Positions 1-9,118 of a DNA stretch of 64,000 bases are shown here, piece by piece; position 1 is the first letter of the stretch; each line of letters opens with the position of its first letter. The translations under genes were made by a program, and so were the position numbers. A model generated the notes under the pieces. The model worked only from the letters and a program-made list of their open reading frames with translations, was not told the origin of the DNA and made no database searches. The stretch comes from Streptomyces sp. GESEQ-4. GTDB lineage: Bacteria; Actinomycetota; Actinomycetes; Streptomycetales; Streptomycetaceae. Location of the stretch: NCBI RefSeq assembly GCF_017948455.1, contig NZ_JAFFSU010000002.1, forward strand, positions 558,001 to 622,000, read 5' to 3'.

Positions 1-211
1 GGGCCTGCGCCGCGGCCAGGTCGTGTGCGTGGCGGGGGATCGACTCGCCGGGCACGGTCTTCTGGGCGTAGCGGTACTCGGCGGGCGCGGACGGCCCGCG
101 CACCGGCCGGTACACGTCGGAGGGGCCGGGCGGGGCCGCGCTCGCGGGTGCGGTGAGTAGCGAGGCGCCGGTGACCGCGGTGAGTACCAGCGCAAGCAGA
201 CCTCTGCCCAT
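1..211 (-). CDS. Secreted protein, N-terminal part only
   Basis: The reading frame runs off the left edge, so only the first 70 residues are visible. It starts at ATG 211-209 behind a good GGAAGG ribosome site. The N-terminus is a signal peptide: a short positive start (MGRG), a hydrophobic stretch of about 15 residues, then a small-residue cleavage region near TAPASAA. The mature start is Pro/Ala rich and is not recognised. It lies downstream of the DppF-like gene on the same strand with an 84-base gap, so it may be the last gene of that transporter operon. It could be a secreted hydrolase, but nothing visible shows this. Confidence 0.7.
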   Translation of the reverse strand, partial: MGRGLLALVLTAVTGASLLTAPASAAPPGPSDVYRPVRGPSAPAEYRYAQKTVPGESIPRHAHDLAAAQA

Positions 212-295
212 GAAAACCCTTCCGTCACATCGGCCACATCAAACGCGAACGACGGTACGAGAAGGGCGAGTTGAGCAGAAGAGCGCGTCGGACAC

Positions 296-1285
296 TCAGC
301 CCACGGCCGCGGGTGCCTCCGCCAGCGGGAAGTGGCAGGCCGCGCTGTGCAGTGGGGCTCCCGGCAGTGCGGCGGGCGCGGCCTCGGCGCAGACGTCCTG
401 CGCGCGCCAGCACCGGGTCCGGAACCGGCACCCGGACGGCGGGTTCGCCGGTGAGGGGATCTCGCCGGTGAGCAGGATGCGCTGCCGCCCGCGCCCACCG
501 CCGGCCATCGGCGAGGGCGCCGCCGACAGGAGCGCCGCCGTGTAGGGATGGCGTGGCCGGTCGAAGACCTCCGCGACCGGACCCGACTCGACGATCCGGC
601 CGAGATACATCACGGCGACCCGGTCGGCGAGATGGCGCACCACGGACAGGTCGTGCGAGATGAACACGTACGACAGTCCCAGCTCGTCCCGCAGATCGCA
701 CAGCAGGTTGAGCACCTGCGCCTGTACCGACAGGTCCAGCGCGGAGACCGGTTCGTCGCACACGATGACGTCGGGTTCCAGGGCCAGGGCGCGGGCGATC
801 CCGATCCGCTGCCGCTGCCCGCCGGAGAACTCCTGCGGATAGCGGTGCGCGTCGGACGCGCGCAGCCCCACCAGCTCCAGCAGCTCGCCCACGCGGGCCG
901 AACGTTTCCCGGCGGGCACGAGGCCGTGGTGGGTGCGCCAGGGCTCGCTGATCAGATCCGCCGCGGACATCCGGGGGTTGAGCGAGCCGAACGGGTCCTG
1001 GAAGACCATCTGCACCTTCCGGCGCCAGGCGAGCAGCTCCGCGCCCGACAGCGCGAACGGGTCGACGCCGTCGTACCGTACGGTGCCCGCGTCGGGGCGC
1101 TCCAGGAGCAGCAGGATCCTGGCCAGCGTGGTCTTGCCGCAGCCGGACTCGCCGACCAGGCCAAGGGTCTGCCCGCGACCGAGGGTCAGGTCCACGCCGT
1201 CGAGTGCGTGCAGCCTGGTGCCGCGCCTCACCGGGAAGCTCTTCACCAGGCCGGTGGCCTCCAGCAGGGTGCCGTGCTCAGGCAT
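296..1285 (-). CDS. Oligopeptide-type ABC transporter ATP-binding protein (DppF/OppF-like)
   Basis: Cytoplasmic ATPase subunit that powers import through the paired permeases. It has the Walker A motif GESGCGKTT, signature FSGGQRQR, Walker B VIVCDEP and switch histidine ISHD. The C-terminal oligopeptide-transporter extension is also present, with the CRFRTRCW type cysteine cluster. I start at ATG 1285 because GGAAGGAG sits at the right distance; an in-frame ATG further upstream lacks such a site. The start overlaps the stop of the preceding permease-ATPase gene by 8 bases, so translation is probably coupled. Family-5-type systems carry peptides, nickel or oligosaccharides. Divergence from a GH30 galactanase favours an oligosaccharide, but this is inference. 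Confidence 0.93.
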   Translation of the reverse strand: MPEHGTLLEATGLVKSFPVRRGTRLHALDGVDLTLGRGQTLGLVGESGCGKTTLARILLLLERPDAGTVRYDGVDPFALSGAELLAWRRKVQMVFQDPFGSLNPRMSAADLISEPWRTHHGLVPAGKRSARVGELLELVGLRASDAHRYPQEFSGGQRQRIGIARALALEPDVIVCDEPVSALDLSVQAQVLNLLCDLRDELGLSYVFISHDLSVVRHLADRVAVMYLGRIVESGPVAEVFDRPRHPYTAALLSAAPSPMAGGGRGRQRILLTGEIPSPANPPSGCRFRTRCWRAQDVCAEAAPAALPGAPLHSAACHFPLAEAPAAVG

Positions 1286-3311
1286 CGGCGAGCTCCTTCC
1301 CGAAGTGGCAGGCGGCACTTCGGCCGGTCGCCGTGGCGGTCAGCTGTGGCCGGTGGGTGGCGCAGCGGTCGCGGGCCATGGGACAGCGGGTGCGGAAGGC
1401 GCAGCCGGTGGGCACGGACCGCGGGTCCGGCGGGCTGCCGGGAATGGAGCTGAGCCGGGCGCCCCGGTGCTGTTCGGCCGGTACCGACTCCAACAGGCCG
1501 CGCGTGTAGGGGTGGTGGGGCTGAGCGAACACCTCGGCCACCGGCCCGGTCTCCACGACCGTGCCCGCGTACATCACGGCGACGCGGTCCGCGTGCTCGG
1601 CGGCGAGTCCGAGGTCGTGCGTGATGAGGACGAGCGCCATGTGCTGCTCGCGGCGCAACTCCTGCAGCAGGTCCATGATCTGGGCCTGCACGGTCACGTC
1701 CAGGGCCGTCGTCGGCTCGTCGGCGAGCAGGACCCGCGGGCGCAGCGCGACCGCTGTCGCGATCAGCAGGCGCTGGCGCATGCCGCCGGAGAACTGGTGC
1801 GGATACGCGTCGGCGCGTGCGCGTGCCTCCGGGATGCCGACGCGCTCCATCAGCTCCACCGCCCTGGCCCGCGCCGCTCGCCGGGACATGCCCTCGTGGA
1901 TCCGGAACGGCTCCGCGAGCTGCGTGCCGACCGTCATGACGGGGTTGAGCGAACTGAGCGCGTCCTGGAACACCATGGCCAGACCGGGCCCGGCCAGCCG
2001 CCGCCTGGCCCGCGCGTCCAGCGTCAGCAGATCCTCGCCGCTCAGCCGCACCTGCCCGCCCGCCACCTCGGCGACCGGATCGAGCAGCCCCGCGACGGCA
2101 TGCGCGGTCATGCTCTTGCCGCACCCCGACTCGCCCAGCAGCGCCAGTGTCTCGCCGGAGCGGACGGAGAAACCGACGCCGCGGACGACGGGGACGGGGC
2201 CGGTGGGGGTGTGGATGTCGACCGACAGGTCTGTGACGGAGAGGGTGGCGGCCGGCGCCGGCTGTTCGACGTGAGCGGCCGACGTCGGCTGTTCGACGTG
2301 AGCGGTCGGCGCCGACTGCTCAGTGGCCGGGCCGTGGCCCCGGGTTCCGCCGGTGCCCACCGTGCTGCGGGCGCCCGCACCCTTCTCCGCCGTACGGCGA
2401 CCGCGCCGCAGCCCCTGCCGCCACCGCTGCCCCGGATCCGTCGTCAGCCGTGCCCAGGAGGCGAGCACCGTCGCCGACACGGTCGTGAGGACGATGGCGA
2501 GGCCCGGGAAGAGCGCGATCCACCACGCGCTCTGCAACTCCTGCCGCCCCTGCGCCACCATCAGCCCCCAGCTCACATCCGGTGGCTGGATGCCGATGCC
2601 CAGGAAGCTCAGCGAGGACTCGGCCAGCATCACGAAGCAGAAGTCGAGCGCGGCCACGGTGAGCAGCGTGGGCAGCACCGAGGGGGCTATATGGCGCCGG
2701 ATGGTCGCCCAGCCGCCGGTGCCGAAGGTGCGGGCCGCGTCGATGAAGAGCCGGCTGCGCAACTCGGCGGACTCGGCGCGCGCGGTGCGCAGATAGACCG
2801 GGATCCGGGCGACGGCCAGGACCAGCACGATGTTCGCGGCGCTCGGCGAGAACACGTACAGCACGACCACGGCCAGCAGCAGTGACGGGAAGCTGAGGAT
2901 CACGTCGGCGATCCGCAGCGACACGTTCTCGCGCCATCCTCCGTGATAGCCCGCCCACATGCCCCACACCGACCCGATGAGCAGGGAGCACAGCACGGCG
3001 GGCACGGCCACGGACAGCGTCGTCCCGGCCGCCGCGAGCAGCCGGGCGGCGACCGGCCGGCCCAGGGAGTCGCTGCCGAGGACGAACGCCCAGCCGTGGT
3101 CGAGGCTGAACGGCGGCCGGCCGGGCGCGCGCAGGTTCTGCCGGGTCGCCAGGTCGCCGGCGAGGAGCGGACCCAGTACGGCGCACAGCGCGACCACCAC
3201 CAGCACCAGCGCCGCCGCGAACGCGAACCGGTCCCGCAGCAGCGGTGCGAGCCAGTTCCGCCGTGCCGCTGCCCCATCTGCTTTTCGAAGCATGTCCCGT
3301 CCTCGACTCAT
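1278..3311 (-). CDS. Fused ABC permease (DppC-like) and ATP-binding protein (DppD-like)
   Basis: One 677-residue chain combines two normally separate subunits. Residues about 20-290 form a DppC-type permease with several membrane segments and an EAA-like loop. Residues about 355-677 are a DppD-type ATPase: Walker A GESGCGKS, signature FSGGMRQR, Walker B VLLADEP, ITHD switch and C-terminal Cys motif. A 60-residue linker rich in Thr, Ala, Pro and Glu holds a repeated AHVEQP unit encoded by a 27-base DNA repeat. The start ATG overlaps the upstream permease stop as ATGA. Such permease/ATPase fusions are known in actinobacterial oligopeptide transporters, so the fusion is credible and no stop or frame break is seen. 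Confidence 0.93.
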   Translation of the reverse strand: MSRGRDMLRKADGAAARRNWLAPLLRDRFAFAAALVLVVVALCAVLGPLLAGDLATRQNLRAPGRPPFSLDHGWAFVLGSDSLGRPVAARLLAAAGTTLSVAVPAVLCSLLIGSVWGMWAGYHGGWRENVSLRIADVILSFPSLLLAVVVLYVFSPSAANIVLVLAVARIPVYLRTARAESAELRSRLFIDAARTFGTGGWATIRRHIAPSVLPTLLTVAALDFCFVMLAESSLSFLGIGIQPPDVSWGLMVAQGRQELQSAWWIALFPGLAIVLTTVSATVLASWARLTTDPGQRWRQGLRRGRRTAEKGAGARSTVGTGGTRGHGPATEQSAPTAHVEQPTSAAHVEQPAPAATLSVTDLSVDIHTPTGPVPVVRGVGFSVRSGETLALLGESGCGKSMTAHAVAGLLDPVAEVAGGQVRLSGEDLLTLDARARRRLAGPGLAMVFQDALSSLNPVMTVGTQLAEPFRIHEGMSRRAARARAVELMERVGIPEARARADAYPHQFSGGMRQRLLIATAVALRPRVLLADEPTTALDVTVQAQIMDLLQELRREQHMALVLITHDLGLAAEHADRVAVMYAGTVVETGPVAEVFAQPHHPYTRGLLESVPAEQHRGARLSSIPGSPPDPRSVPTGCAFRTRCPMARDRCATHRPQLTATATGRSAACHFGKELADA
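2259..2305. repeat. 27-base tandem repeat in the permease-ATPase linker
   Basis: The 20-mer CGGCTGTTCGACGTGAGCGG occurs at 2259-2278 and again, unchanged, at 2286-2305, an offset of exactly 27 bases or nine codons. It encodes the AHVEQP units between the two domains of the fused transporter protein. The in-frame length means copy-number change would only lengthen or shorten the flexible linker. Confidence 0.9.
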
Positions 3312-4234
3312 GCCGCCGCCGGCTGTCGTACCCGTGGATCGAGCAGCGCGTGGCCGAGGTCCACCAGGATGTTGAGCGCGAAGATCACCAGTGCCGTGAG
3401 CAGCACCGCGGCCTGCAGCACCGCGAAGTCCCGCTGCAGCACCGAGTCGATCATGAGTTTGCCGATGCCGGGCCAGCCGAAGACGGTCTCGACGACGACG
3501 GCCCCGTTGACCAGCCCCACAGCGAGGTCGCCCGCGACGGTGAGCGCGGGAGCCGCCGCGTTGCGCAGGGCGTGCCCGAACACCACCCGTGCCTCGGAGG
3601 CGCCTTTGCTGCGCGCCACCTTCACGTACGGCGCGGAGAGCGCGGTGACCATGGCGCCCCGCACCACCTGGACCAGCACCCCGAACGGGCGGATGAACAG
3701 CGTGGCCACGGGCAGCACCCAGGCCGCCGCACCGCTCGTACCGGACGTGGGCAGCCAGCCGAGCGACACCGCGAAGACCAGCACCCCCATGATGGCGAAC
3801 CAGAAGTCGGGCACGCTCGCGGCGGTGGAGGAGAGAAGGCTCGCCACCCGGTCCATGGCCGAGTTGGGCCGGTAGGCCGCCAGGCTGCCGATCGCCACGG
3901 CGCCCACGATGGAGAGCGACATCGTCCAGCCCGCCAGCTGGATCGTCGCGGGGAAGGCCCGCAGCGCCGCCTCGCTCGCCGGCTGGGCGGTGCGCAGCGA
4001 CTCGCCGAAGTCGAGCCGCGCGACCTGGGCGAGGTAGTCGCCGAACTGGGTGATCAGCGGCTCGTCGAAGCCGTTGCGGGCGGCGAACTCCGCGCGCATC
4101 TCGGGTGTCGCGCTGAGCGGCAGGTACAGGTTGGCGGGGTCTCCGGTGAGGCGGGCGAGGAAGAACACGCCGAGGACGACGACCAGCAGCGGTATGACGC
4201 TGGAGACCGCACGGCGGCGCAGCAGGATCAGCAC
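3308..4234 (-). CDS. Oligopeptide-type ABC transporter permease (DppB/OppB-like)
   Basis: Inner-membrane channel subunit. It has the hydrophobic N-terminal anchor (residues about 8-28), the TGDPA motif after it that is typical of DppB, and about five more membrane segments. The EAA-type loop is followed by VVVETVFGWPGIG, a hallmark of the family. I choose GTG 4234 rather than the longer open frame to 4285. The longer frame would overlap the binding-protein gene and add an unlike leader, while GTG 4234 sits just after that gene's stop (4245-4247) with GAGGGGG in front. It ends in an ATGA overlap with the fused permease-ATPase. Confidence 0.92.
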   Translation of the reverse strand: MLILLRRRAVSSVIPLLVVVLGVFFLARLTGDPANLYLPLSATPEMRAEFAARNGFDEPLITQFGDYLAQVARLDFGESLRTAQPASEAALRAFPATIQLAGWTMSLSIVGAVAIGSLAAYRPNSAMDRVASLLSSTAASVPDFWFAIMGVLVFAVSLGWLPTSGTSGAAAWVLPVATLFIRPFGVLVQVVRGAMVTALSAPYVKVARSKGASEARVVFGHALRNAAAPALTVAGDLAVGLVNGAVVVETVFGWPGIGKLMIDSVLQRDFAVLQAAVLLTALVIFALNILVDLGHALLDPRVRQPAAA

Positions 4235-4244
4235 ATCCGCCCCC

Positions 4245-5786
4245 TCAGTCCGCGCGGCGCATGTCGGCGAGCCGCATCTCGTCATTGGTGGACGGGTCCG
4301 GCCGGTAGCGGACCTTCGAGGAGAGCGCCAGGATCCCGGTCATGTTGGCCATGACGGCATCCCGTACGACCTCGTTGTTCTGGTACGTGAACGCATCCGC
4401 GAACGCCGTCTGCCGCGCCGAGCCCGAGGCGAGCTCCGCCCGCTCGATCATCGCGTCGAACGCGGCGGTGCCGTAACTGCTCTGGGCGCCCTTGCTGCCG
4501 TAGATCTGCTCCATCGTGAACGCGCTGTCCCCGGCCTGGTTGCCGTGTTGCGCCTGGAGCAGGGTGGGGCCGGTGTCGCCCGCCGGGAAGGGGCGCAGCA
4601 GGTACTCCAGCCAGGCGTTGACGTCGAGCATCTTGATCTCTGCCTTCAACCCCGCCTTCAGCAGGCCGTCCTGCACCACCTCCATCGCCTCCGCGGCCTT
4701 GGGGTAGATGCCGGTGCGGCCGATGATGGTGATGGTCCTGCCGGTTGGGACGCCCTCGGCGCGGGCCTCGGCCACGAGTTGCTTCGCGCGGTCCGGGTCG
4801 TAAGGCCACGGCCGGACGCGGGGGTTGTGGCCGGTGACGCCCTTGGCGACGAGCTGGCCGGTCGGCCGGCCGGCGAAGACCGCCGTGGTCAACCCTTCGC
4901 GGTCCACGGCATAGTTGATGGCTCGTCGGACCCGGATGTCGTCCAGGGGCGGTTTGGCGGCGTCCATCCGCAGGTACGACACCTCGTTGGTGGCGAACTC
5001 CACCGCCCGGTCGCCCGCCCCGTCCTCGGGCGCGAGGCCGATCGCGACATCCGCCTCGTCATTGGCCACCATGGCCGCGCGCACGCTGCCCTCCGCCCGC
5101 CACACATAGGTGGCCGCGTTGAACTCCGGTGCCCTGCCCCAGTACTCGGAGAAGCGCTTCAGACGCAGGAAGCGCCCCTCGCTCCACTCGTCGATCCGGT
5201 ACGGCCCCGTGCCGACCGGCTCGCGCACCCGGGAGTTCGGCGCCGTGCTCGTCGGCACGATCTCCACGAAGGACAGGCGCAGCGGCAGGATCGGGTCCGG
5301 CTGGGCTGTGGTGACCTTGAGGGTGGTGTCGTCGACCGGTACGGCGGTCAGCTCGCTGTCCGCGAAGATGTAGCCGTCGACGTTGCAGTCGATGCGGGAG
5401 TCCGTGGCGCGCTTGACCGAGAAGGCGGCCGCGTCGGCCGTGAGCGGCGAACCGTCGTGGAATCTGACCCCCGGCCGGAGCGTGAAGGTCCACGAAGTGG
5501 CCGACGTGCGGCTCCACTTGGTGGCCAGCGCCGGCTGAAGCCGACCGGTGGACGCGTCGCGCTCGGTGAGCGCCTCCGTGATGTTGGCCCGCGTCACCCG
5601 GCCCGTCGCGGTGAGCGAGGCGTCGCAGGGTTCGAGGGTCGGGGGTTCCTCGGGAACGACGATGCGCAGGGTGCCGGGACCGCCTCCGATGGGGTCGGCG
5701 CCGGCCACCGAGCATCCGGAGACGGTGAGCAGAACGGCCAGGGACGTGACGATCGGACGGGTGTGAACTGAGCCTGGACCGGCCAC
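4245..5786 (-). CDS. Extracellular solute-binding lipoprotein, family 5
   Basis: Substrate-binding protein anchored to the outer face of the membrane that delivers solute to the adjoining permeases. GTG 5786 follows GGAGG at ideal distance. From there the protein has a signal peptide ending in the lipobox VSGCS, so the Cys is the likely lipidation site. The body matches family-5 proteins: a segment on the expected destination of prior substrates (TLEPCDAS), the RPGVRFHDGSPLTADA motif and a YWGRAPEF motif. It is first in the operon and is read away from the GH30 gene. The usual substrate class is peptides, but plant-polymer oligosaccharides are an alternative here. Confidence 0.93.
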   Translation of the reverse strand: MAGPGSVHTRPIVTSLAVLLTVSGCSVAGADPIGGGPGTLRIVVPEEPPTLEPCDASLTATGRVTRANITEALTERDASTGRLQPALATKWSRTSATSWTFTLRPGVRFHDGSPLTADAAAFSVKRATDSRIDCNVDGYIFADSELTAVPVDDTTLKVTTAQPDPILPLRLSFVEIVPTSTAPNSRVREPVGTGPYRIDEWSEGRFLRLKRFSEYWGRAPEFNAATYVWRAEGSVRAAMVANDEADVAIGLAPEDGAGDRAVEFATNEVSYLRMDAAKPPLDDIRVRRAINYAVDREGLTTAVFAGRPTGQLVAKGVTGHNPRVRPWPYDPDRAKQLVAEARAEGVPTGRTITIIGRTGIYPKAAEAMEVVQDGLLKAGLKAEIKMLDVNAWLEYLLRPFPAGDTGPTLLQAQHGNQAGDSAFTMEQIYGSKGAQSSYGTAAFDAMIERAELASGSARQTAFADAFTYQNNEVVRDAVMANMTGILALSSKVRYRPDPSTNDEMRLADMRRAD

Positions 5787-5849
5787 TGAGCCTCCGTCTG
5801 TCCATAACAGCGAACGTGGTTTAGATATATGGACGCTCATTGATGTTGC

Positions 5850-5890
5850 ACGCGTCAAGAGGTGTGAAGCTGCCGTATCTCTTGACGTGT
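5850..5890. promoter_or_regulatory. Dyad between divergent transporter and GH30 genes
   Basis: ACGCGTCAAGAG at 5850-5861 is mirrored by CTCTTGACGTGT at 5879-5890 (11 of 12 positions, the inner nine perfect), with 17 bases between the arms. Each arm holds TTGACG, a -35-like hexamer, pointing outward into the transporter operon and into the GH30 gene. This looks like a shared operator/promoter pair for the 176-base divergent region. No regulator gene is adjacent, so the protein that binds it is unknown. Matching -10 boxes are not convincing. Confidence 0.55.
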
Positions 5891-5962
5891 TGGTTGCCGT
5901 CCTAAAACATTCGGGAAGCTCGATTGGTTCTGTGCGGTTCTGTTCGCTCCCGAAGGGAATCC

Positions 5963-8900
5963 ATGTCCAGCAGACATCGCCTCGTCCGGGCACGCGCGGT
6001 CACCGTTCCCCTGGCCCTCGGCGCGGGACTCATGGCCGGACCCCCGGCTGCCGCCGCCGACGCGGTCACGGTACGCATCGACCCGTCGTACCAGCAGCAG
6101 GAGTTCGAAGGGTGGGGCACGAGCCTGGTGTGGTTCGCCAACGCCACCGGCGGCTACCCGGACCCCATCCGCGAGCAGCTCGTCGACATGCTGTTCGGCG
6201 AGGACGGGCTCCGCCTCAACATCGCGCGCTACAACATCGGCGGCGGCAACGCCCCCGACGTCCGCACGGACTACATGAAGGCCGGCGCGACGATGGAGGG
6301 CTTCTGGAAGGCCCCCGCGGGCACCACCAGGGAAGACATGGACTGGTGGAACCCCGGCGACCCCGACCACTGGAACTGGGCGGCCGACACGAACCAGCGC
6401 TGGTGGGTGGACCAGATCAAGGACAAGGTGACCCGCTGGGAGGCGTTCAGCAACTCGCCGCCGTGGTTCCAGACGGTCAGCGGATACGTCTCGGGCGGCT
6501 TCGACGCGAGCGCGGACCAGATCCGCGCGGACCGCGTCGACGAGTTCGCCACCTACCTGACCCGGGTGACGGACCACCTGGAGAAGAAGCACCGCATCAG
6601 GTTCGACACCATCGCCCCGCTCAACGAGCCCAACACCAACTACTGGGGCACCCAGTTGGGTCCCGACGGCCAGCCCGTCGGCGGCCGTCAGGAAGGCGCG
6701 CACGCCGGGCCCGAGCTCCAGCAGAAGGTCGTCCAGGCCCTGAGCCGGGCCCTGGCCGACGCCAGGACCCGCGCGACCGTCTCCGCGATGGACGAGACGA
6801 ACCCGGGCATCTTCGTCCAGAACTGGAACGCCTACGACAGCGCCTCGCGCGCCGCCGTCGACCAGCTCAACGTGCACACCTACGGCACCGGCATGCGCAC
6901 CAGCGCCCGGGACAGTGCCAAGGCCGCGGACAAGAAGTTCTGGATGAGCGAGGTCGAGGGCACCTGGGGTAGCGGCACCGACTTCACCGGCATGGAGCCG
7001 GGCCTCGGCATCGCCACCCGGATCGTCGACGACATGCGGGAACTGGAGCCTTCCGCCTGGGTGTTGTGGCAGCCCGTCGAGGACTCGATACCGCAGGCGC
7101 AGGCGGGGAAGAACTGGGGCAGCATCCACATCCCGTTCAACTGCACGTCCACGGACACGCCGGAGACCTGCCCGATCCGCACCAACACCAAGTTCCACAC
7201 GATCCGCAACTTCACCCACCACATCCGGCCCGGCGACCACTTCGTGAAGGTCGACGACCGGTCGAGCGTCGCCGCGGTCCGCGGGTCCGGGCGCGGAGCG
7301 ACCGTGGTGCACGTCAACAACGGCACGACCGAGCGCGCCGTGACCCTGGACCTCTCCCGCTTCCGGCACATTGCGCCCGGCGCCAAGGTGACGCCTGTGG
7401 TCACCAGCGCCGACGGGGCGCTCGTCCGGGGTACCGCGGTGAAGGTGACCGACGACTCGGCCACGCTCACCGTGCCGGCGAAGTCGGTGACGTCGTTCCT
7501 CGTCGACGGTGTCTCCGGCACCGACAAGGACGCCGCGCTCGTCCAGCCCGGCCACACCTACCGGCTCCAGGGCGCGCACAGCGGCAAGTCCCTGGCCGCG
7601 TCCGACGACGGCAACGGCGTCGTCATCCGCACGAGCGACCCGAACGCCGAGTCCCAGCTGTGGTCGGTGCGCAAACTGACCCGCGGTGACGGCAACCGTG
7701 AGCGCTACGCCCTGGTCAACGCGGCGACGGGCAAGCGCCTCGCCGTGCGCGACAACGAGGCCGTCCTGGAGGACACCGGCGACTCAGGGCCACAGGCGCA
7801 GTGGATCATGTCGACGACCGGCGACGGCACCTGGACCTTCGTCAACGCCGCCACCGGCCGCCTGATCGACGTCGTCGGGCAGTCCACCGCGGACGGCGCC
7901 CGCGTGTCGGCGTACCTGCCCACGTCCAACGCCAACCAGCGGTGGACCGTGATCGACGAGACCGCGCTCCGCACCGAGCCCGCGACGGCGTTCACCGTCC
8001 CCGGCCGCGCACCCGAACTTCCCGAAACCGTCACGCCCGTCTACCGGGACGGCGCCCGTGGTGCCCTCCCCGTCCAGTGGCAGGTCCCGTCCGACTCGCG
8101 GTGGCGCACGCCCGGCACCGTCCGCGTGAAGGGCGAGGCGATCGACGTACGCGGGCGCACCATCCCGGCCGAAGCGGTCGTCACCGTCGACACGATCGCC
8201 GCCACCCTCCCCGCCCGCGCCAAGACCTACACCGGCGGACGGCCCGACCTGCCCGCCACGGTCGTCGGCGTCGGCAGGCACGGCGGCGCCCCCGACCTCC
8301 CCGTCACCTGGGACCCGGCACCCGAGGGCGCCTTCGACGGCGCCGGAGTGACGACCCTGCGCGGCACCGCCCGCATCCCCGACGGCACCACCGTCCCGGC
8401 GACCGCACGTGTCCAGGTCACGGAACCCCGTCACACGAACGCCGCGCGCGACGAGAACGTGACCGTCGGCGCCACGTTCACCGAGAGTGGCTACTCCGCC
8501 GACCGCCTGCGCAACGGGGACCTCACCGAGAAGGCCTGGTCGAACTGGAAACCGGGCACGAAGAACCCGTCCGACACCGTCACCTTCACGTTGCCTCAGG
8601 CCCGCGACGTGACCCGCGTCGTCACCCATTTTCACCGGGACGGTGGCAACGCCAGCTTCGCGCAGTCCCTGAAGGCGCAGGTACGGCAGACCGACGGCAC
8701 GTGGGTCGACGCGAGCGACTCCGTCGAGGTCGGCACCGAGGGCACACCCGTCGTCGACGTACCGGTGCAGGCCGACGGACCGGTGAACGCGGTGCGCGTG
8801 GTCATGACGGCACCGCCGGGCGGTTACATCACCCTCGGCGAGATCGAGGTGTACGCCAAGGCGCCCGGCGCCTCCTCGGACGCCGCGGCCGCGTCGATCG

Positions 8901-9118
8901 AGGTGGCCGGAGTCCCTGTCACCGGCTTCGACCCCGACCGGACCGACTACCGCGTGACGGCCGAACGCCCGGATCGGGCCCAGGTCACAGCCACCGCACG
9001 CGACCCGTATGCGACGGTGACGGTCCGCAAGGAGGCGAGGACGACGTACGTCGCCACTGTGACCAGCGAGGACGGCTCACGGACACAGGAGTACAAGGTC
9101 ACACTGACCCGCGGCTGA
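5963..9118 (+). CDS. Secreted multidomain GH30 glycosidase, probable endo-beta-1,6-galactanase
   Basis: Signal peptide (residues 1 to about 33, ending PPAAAADA), then a GH30 catalytic barrel to about 480. The general acid fits Glu222 in LNEPN and the nucleophile fits Glu330 in SEVEGTWG. A ricin-type beta-trefoil follows (about 515-660, with repeats ending in SQLWS, AQWIM and NQRWT). Then come two Ig-like bacterial domains (about 670-830), an F5/8-type-C-like sandwich (about 830-955) and a C-terminal cadherin-like domain. The overall make-up matches actinobacterial GH30 enzymes cutting beta-1,6-galactan side chains of arabinogalactan proteins; substrate is inferred. ATG 5963 has GAAGGGA in front; an earlier in-frame ATG would give a non-signal leader. 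Confidence 0.85.
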   Translation: MSSRHRLVRARAVTVPLALGAGLMAGPPAAAADAVTVRIDPSYQQQEFEGWGTSLVWFANATGGYPDPIREQLVDMLFGEDGLRLNIARYNIGGGNAPDVRTDYMKAGATMEGFWKAPAGTTREDMDWWNPGDPDHWNWAADTNQRWWVDQIKDKVTRWEAFSNSPPWFQTVSGYVSGGFDASADQIRADRVDEFATYLTRVTDHLEKKHRIRFDTIAPLNEPNTNYWGTQLGPDGQPVGGRQEGAHAGPELQQKVVQALSRALADARTRATVSAMDETNPGIFVQNWNAYDSASRAAVDQLNVHTYGTGMRTSARDSAKAADKKFWMSEVEGTWGSGTDFTGMEPGLGIATRIVDDMRELEPSAWVLWQPVEDSIPQAQAGKNWGSIHIPFNCTSTDTPETCPIRTNTKFHTIRNFTHHIRPGDHFVKVDDRSSVAAVRGSGRGATVVHVNNGTTERAVTLDLSRFRHIAPGAKVTPVVTSADGALVRGTAVKVTDDSATLTVPAKSVTSFLVDGVSGTDKDAALVQPGHTYRLQGAHSGKSLAASDDGNGVVIRTSDPNAESQLWSVRKLTRGDGNRERYALVNAATGKRLAVRDNEAVLEDTGDSGPQAQWIMSTTGDGTWTFVNAATGRLIDVVGQSTADGARVSAYLPTSNANQRWTVIDETALRTEPATAFTVPGRAPELPETVTPVYRDGARGALPVQWQVPSDSRWRTPGTVRVKGEAIDVRGRTIPAEAVVTVDTIAATLPARAKTYTGGRPDLPATVVGVGRHGGAPDLPVTWDPAPEGAFDGAGVTTLRGTARIPDGTTVPATARVQVTEPRHTNAARDENVTVGATFTESGYSADRLRNGDLTEKAWSNWKPGTKNPSDTVTFTLPQARDVTRVVTHFHRDGGNASFAQSLKAQVRQTDGTWVDASDSVEVGTEGTPVVDVPVQADGPVNAVRVVMTAPPGGYITLGEIEVYAKAPGASSDAAAASIEVAGVPVTGFDPDRTDYRVTAERPDRAQVTATARDPYATVTVRKEARTTYVATVTSEDGSRTQEYKVTLTRG

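Noticed and set aside
933..2885. 650-residue plus-strand open frame over the transporter genes
   Set aside because: Shadow of the minus-strand ATPase genes; GC-rich codon usage keeps the opposite frame open. No motif or ribosome site.
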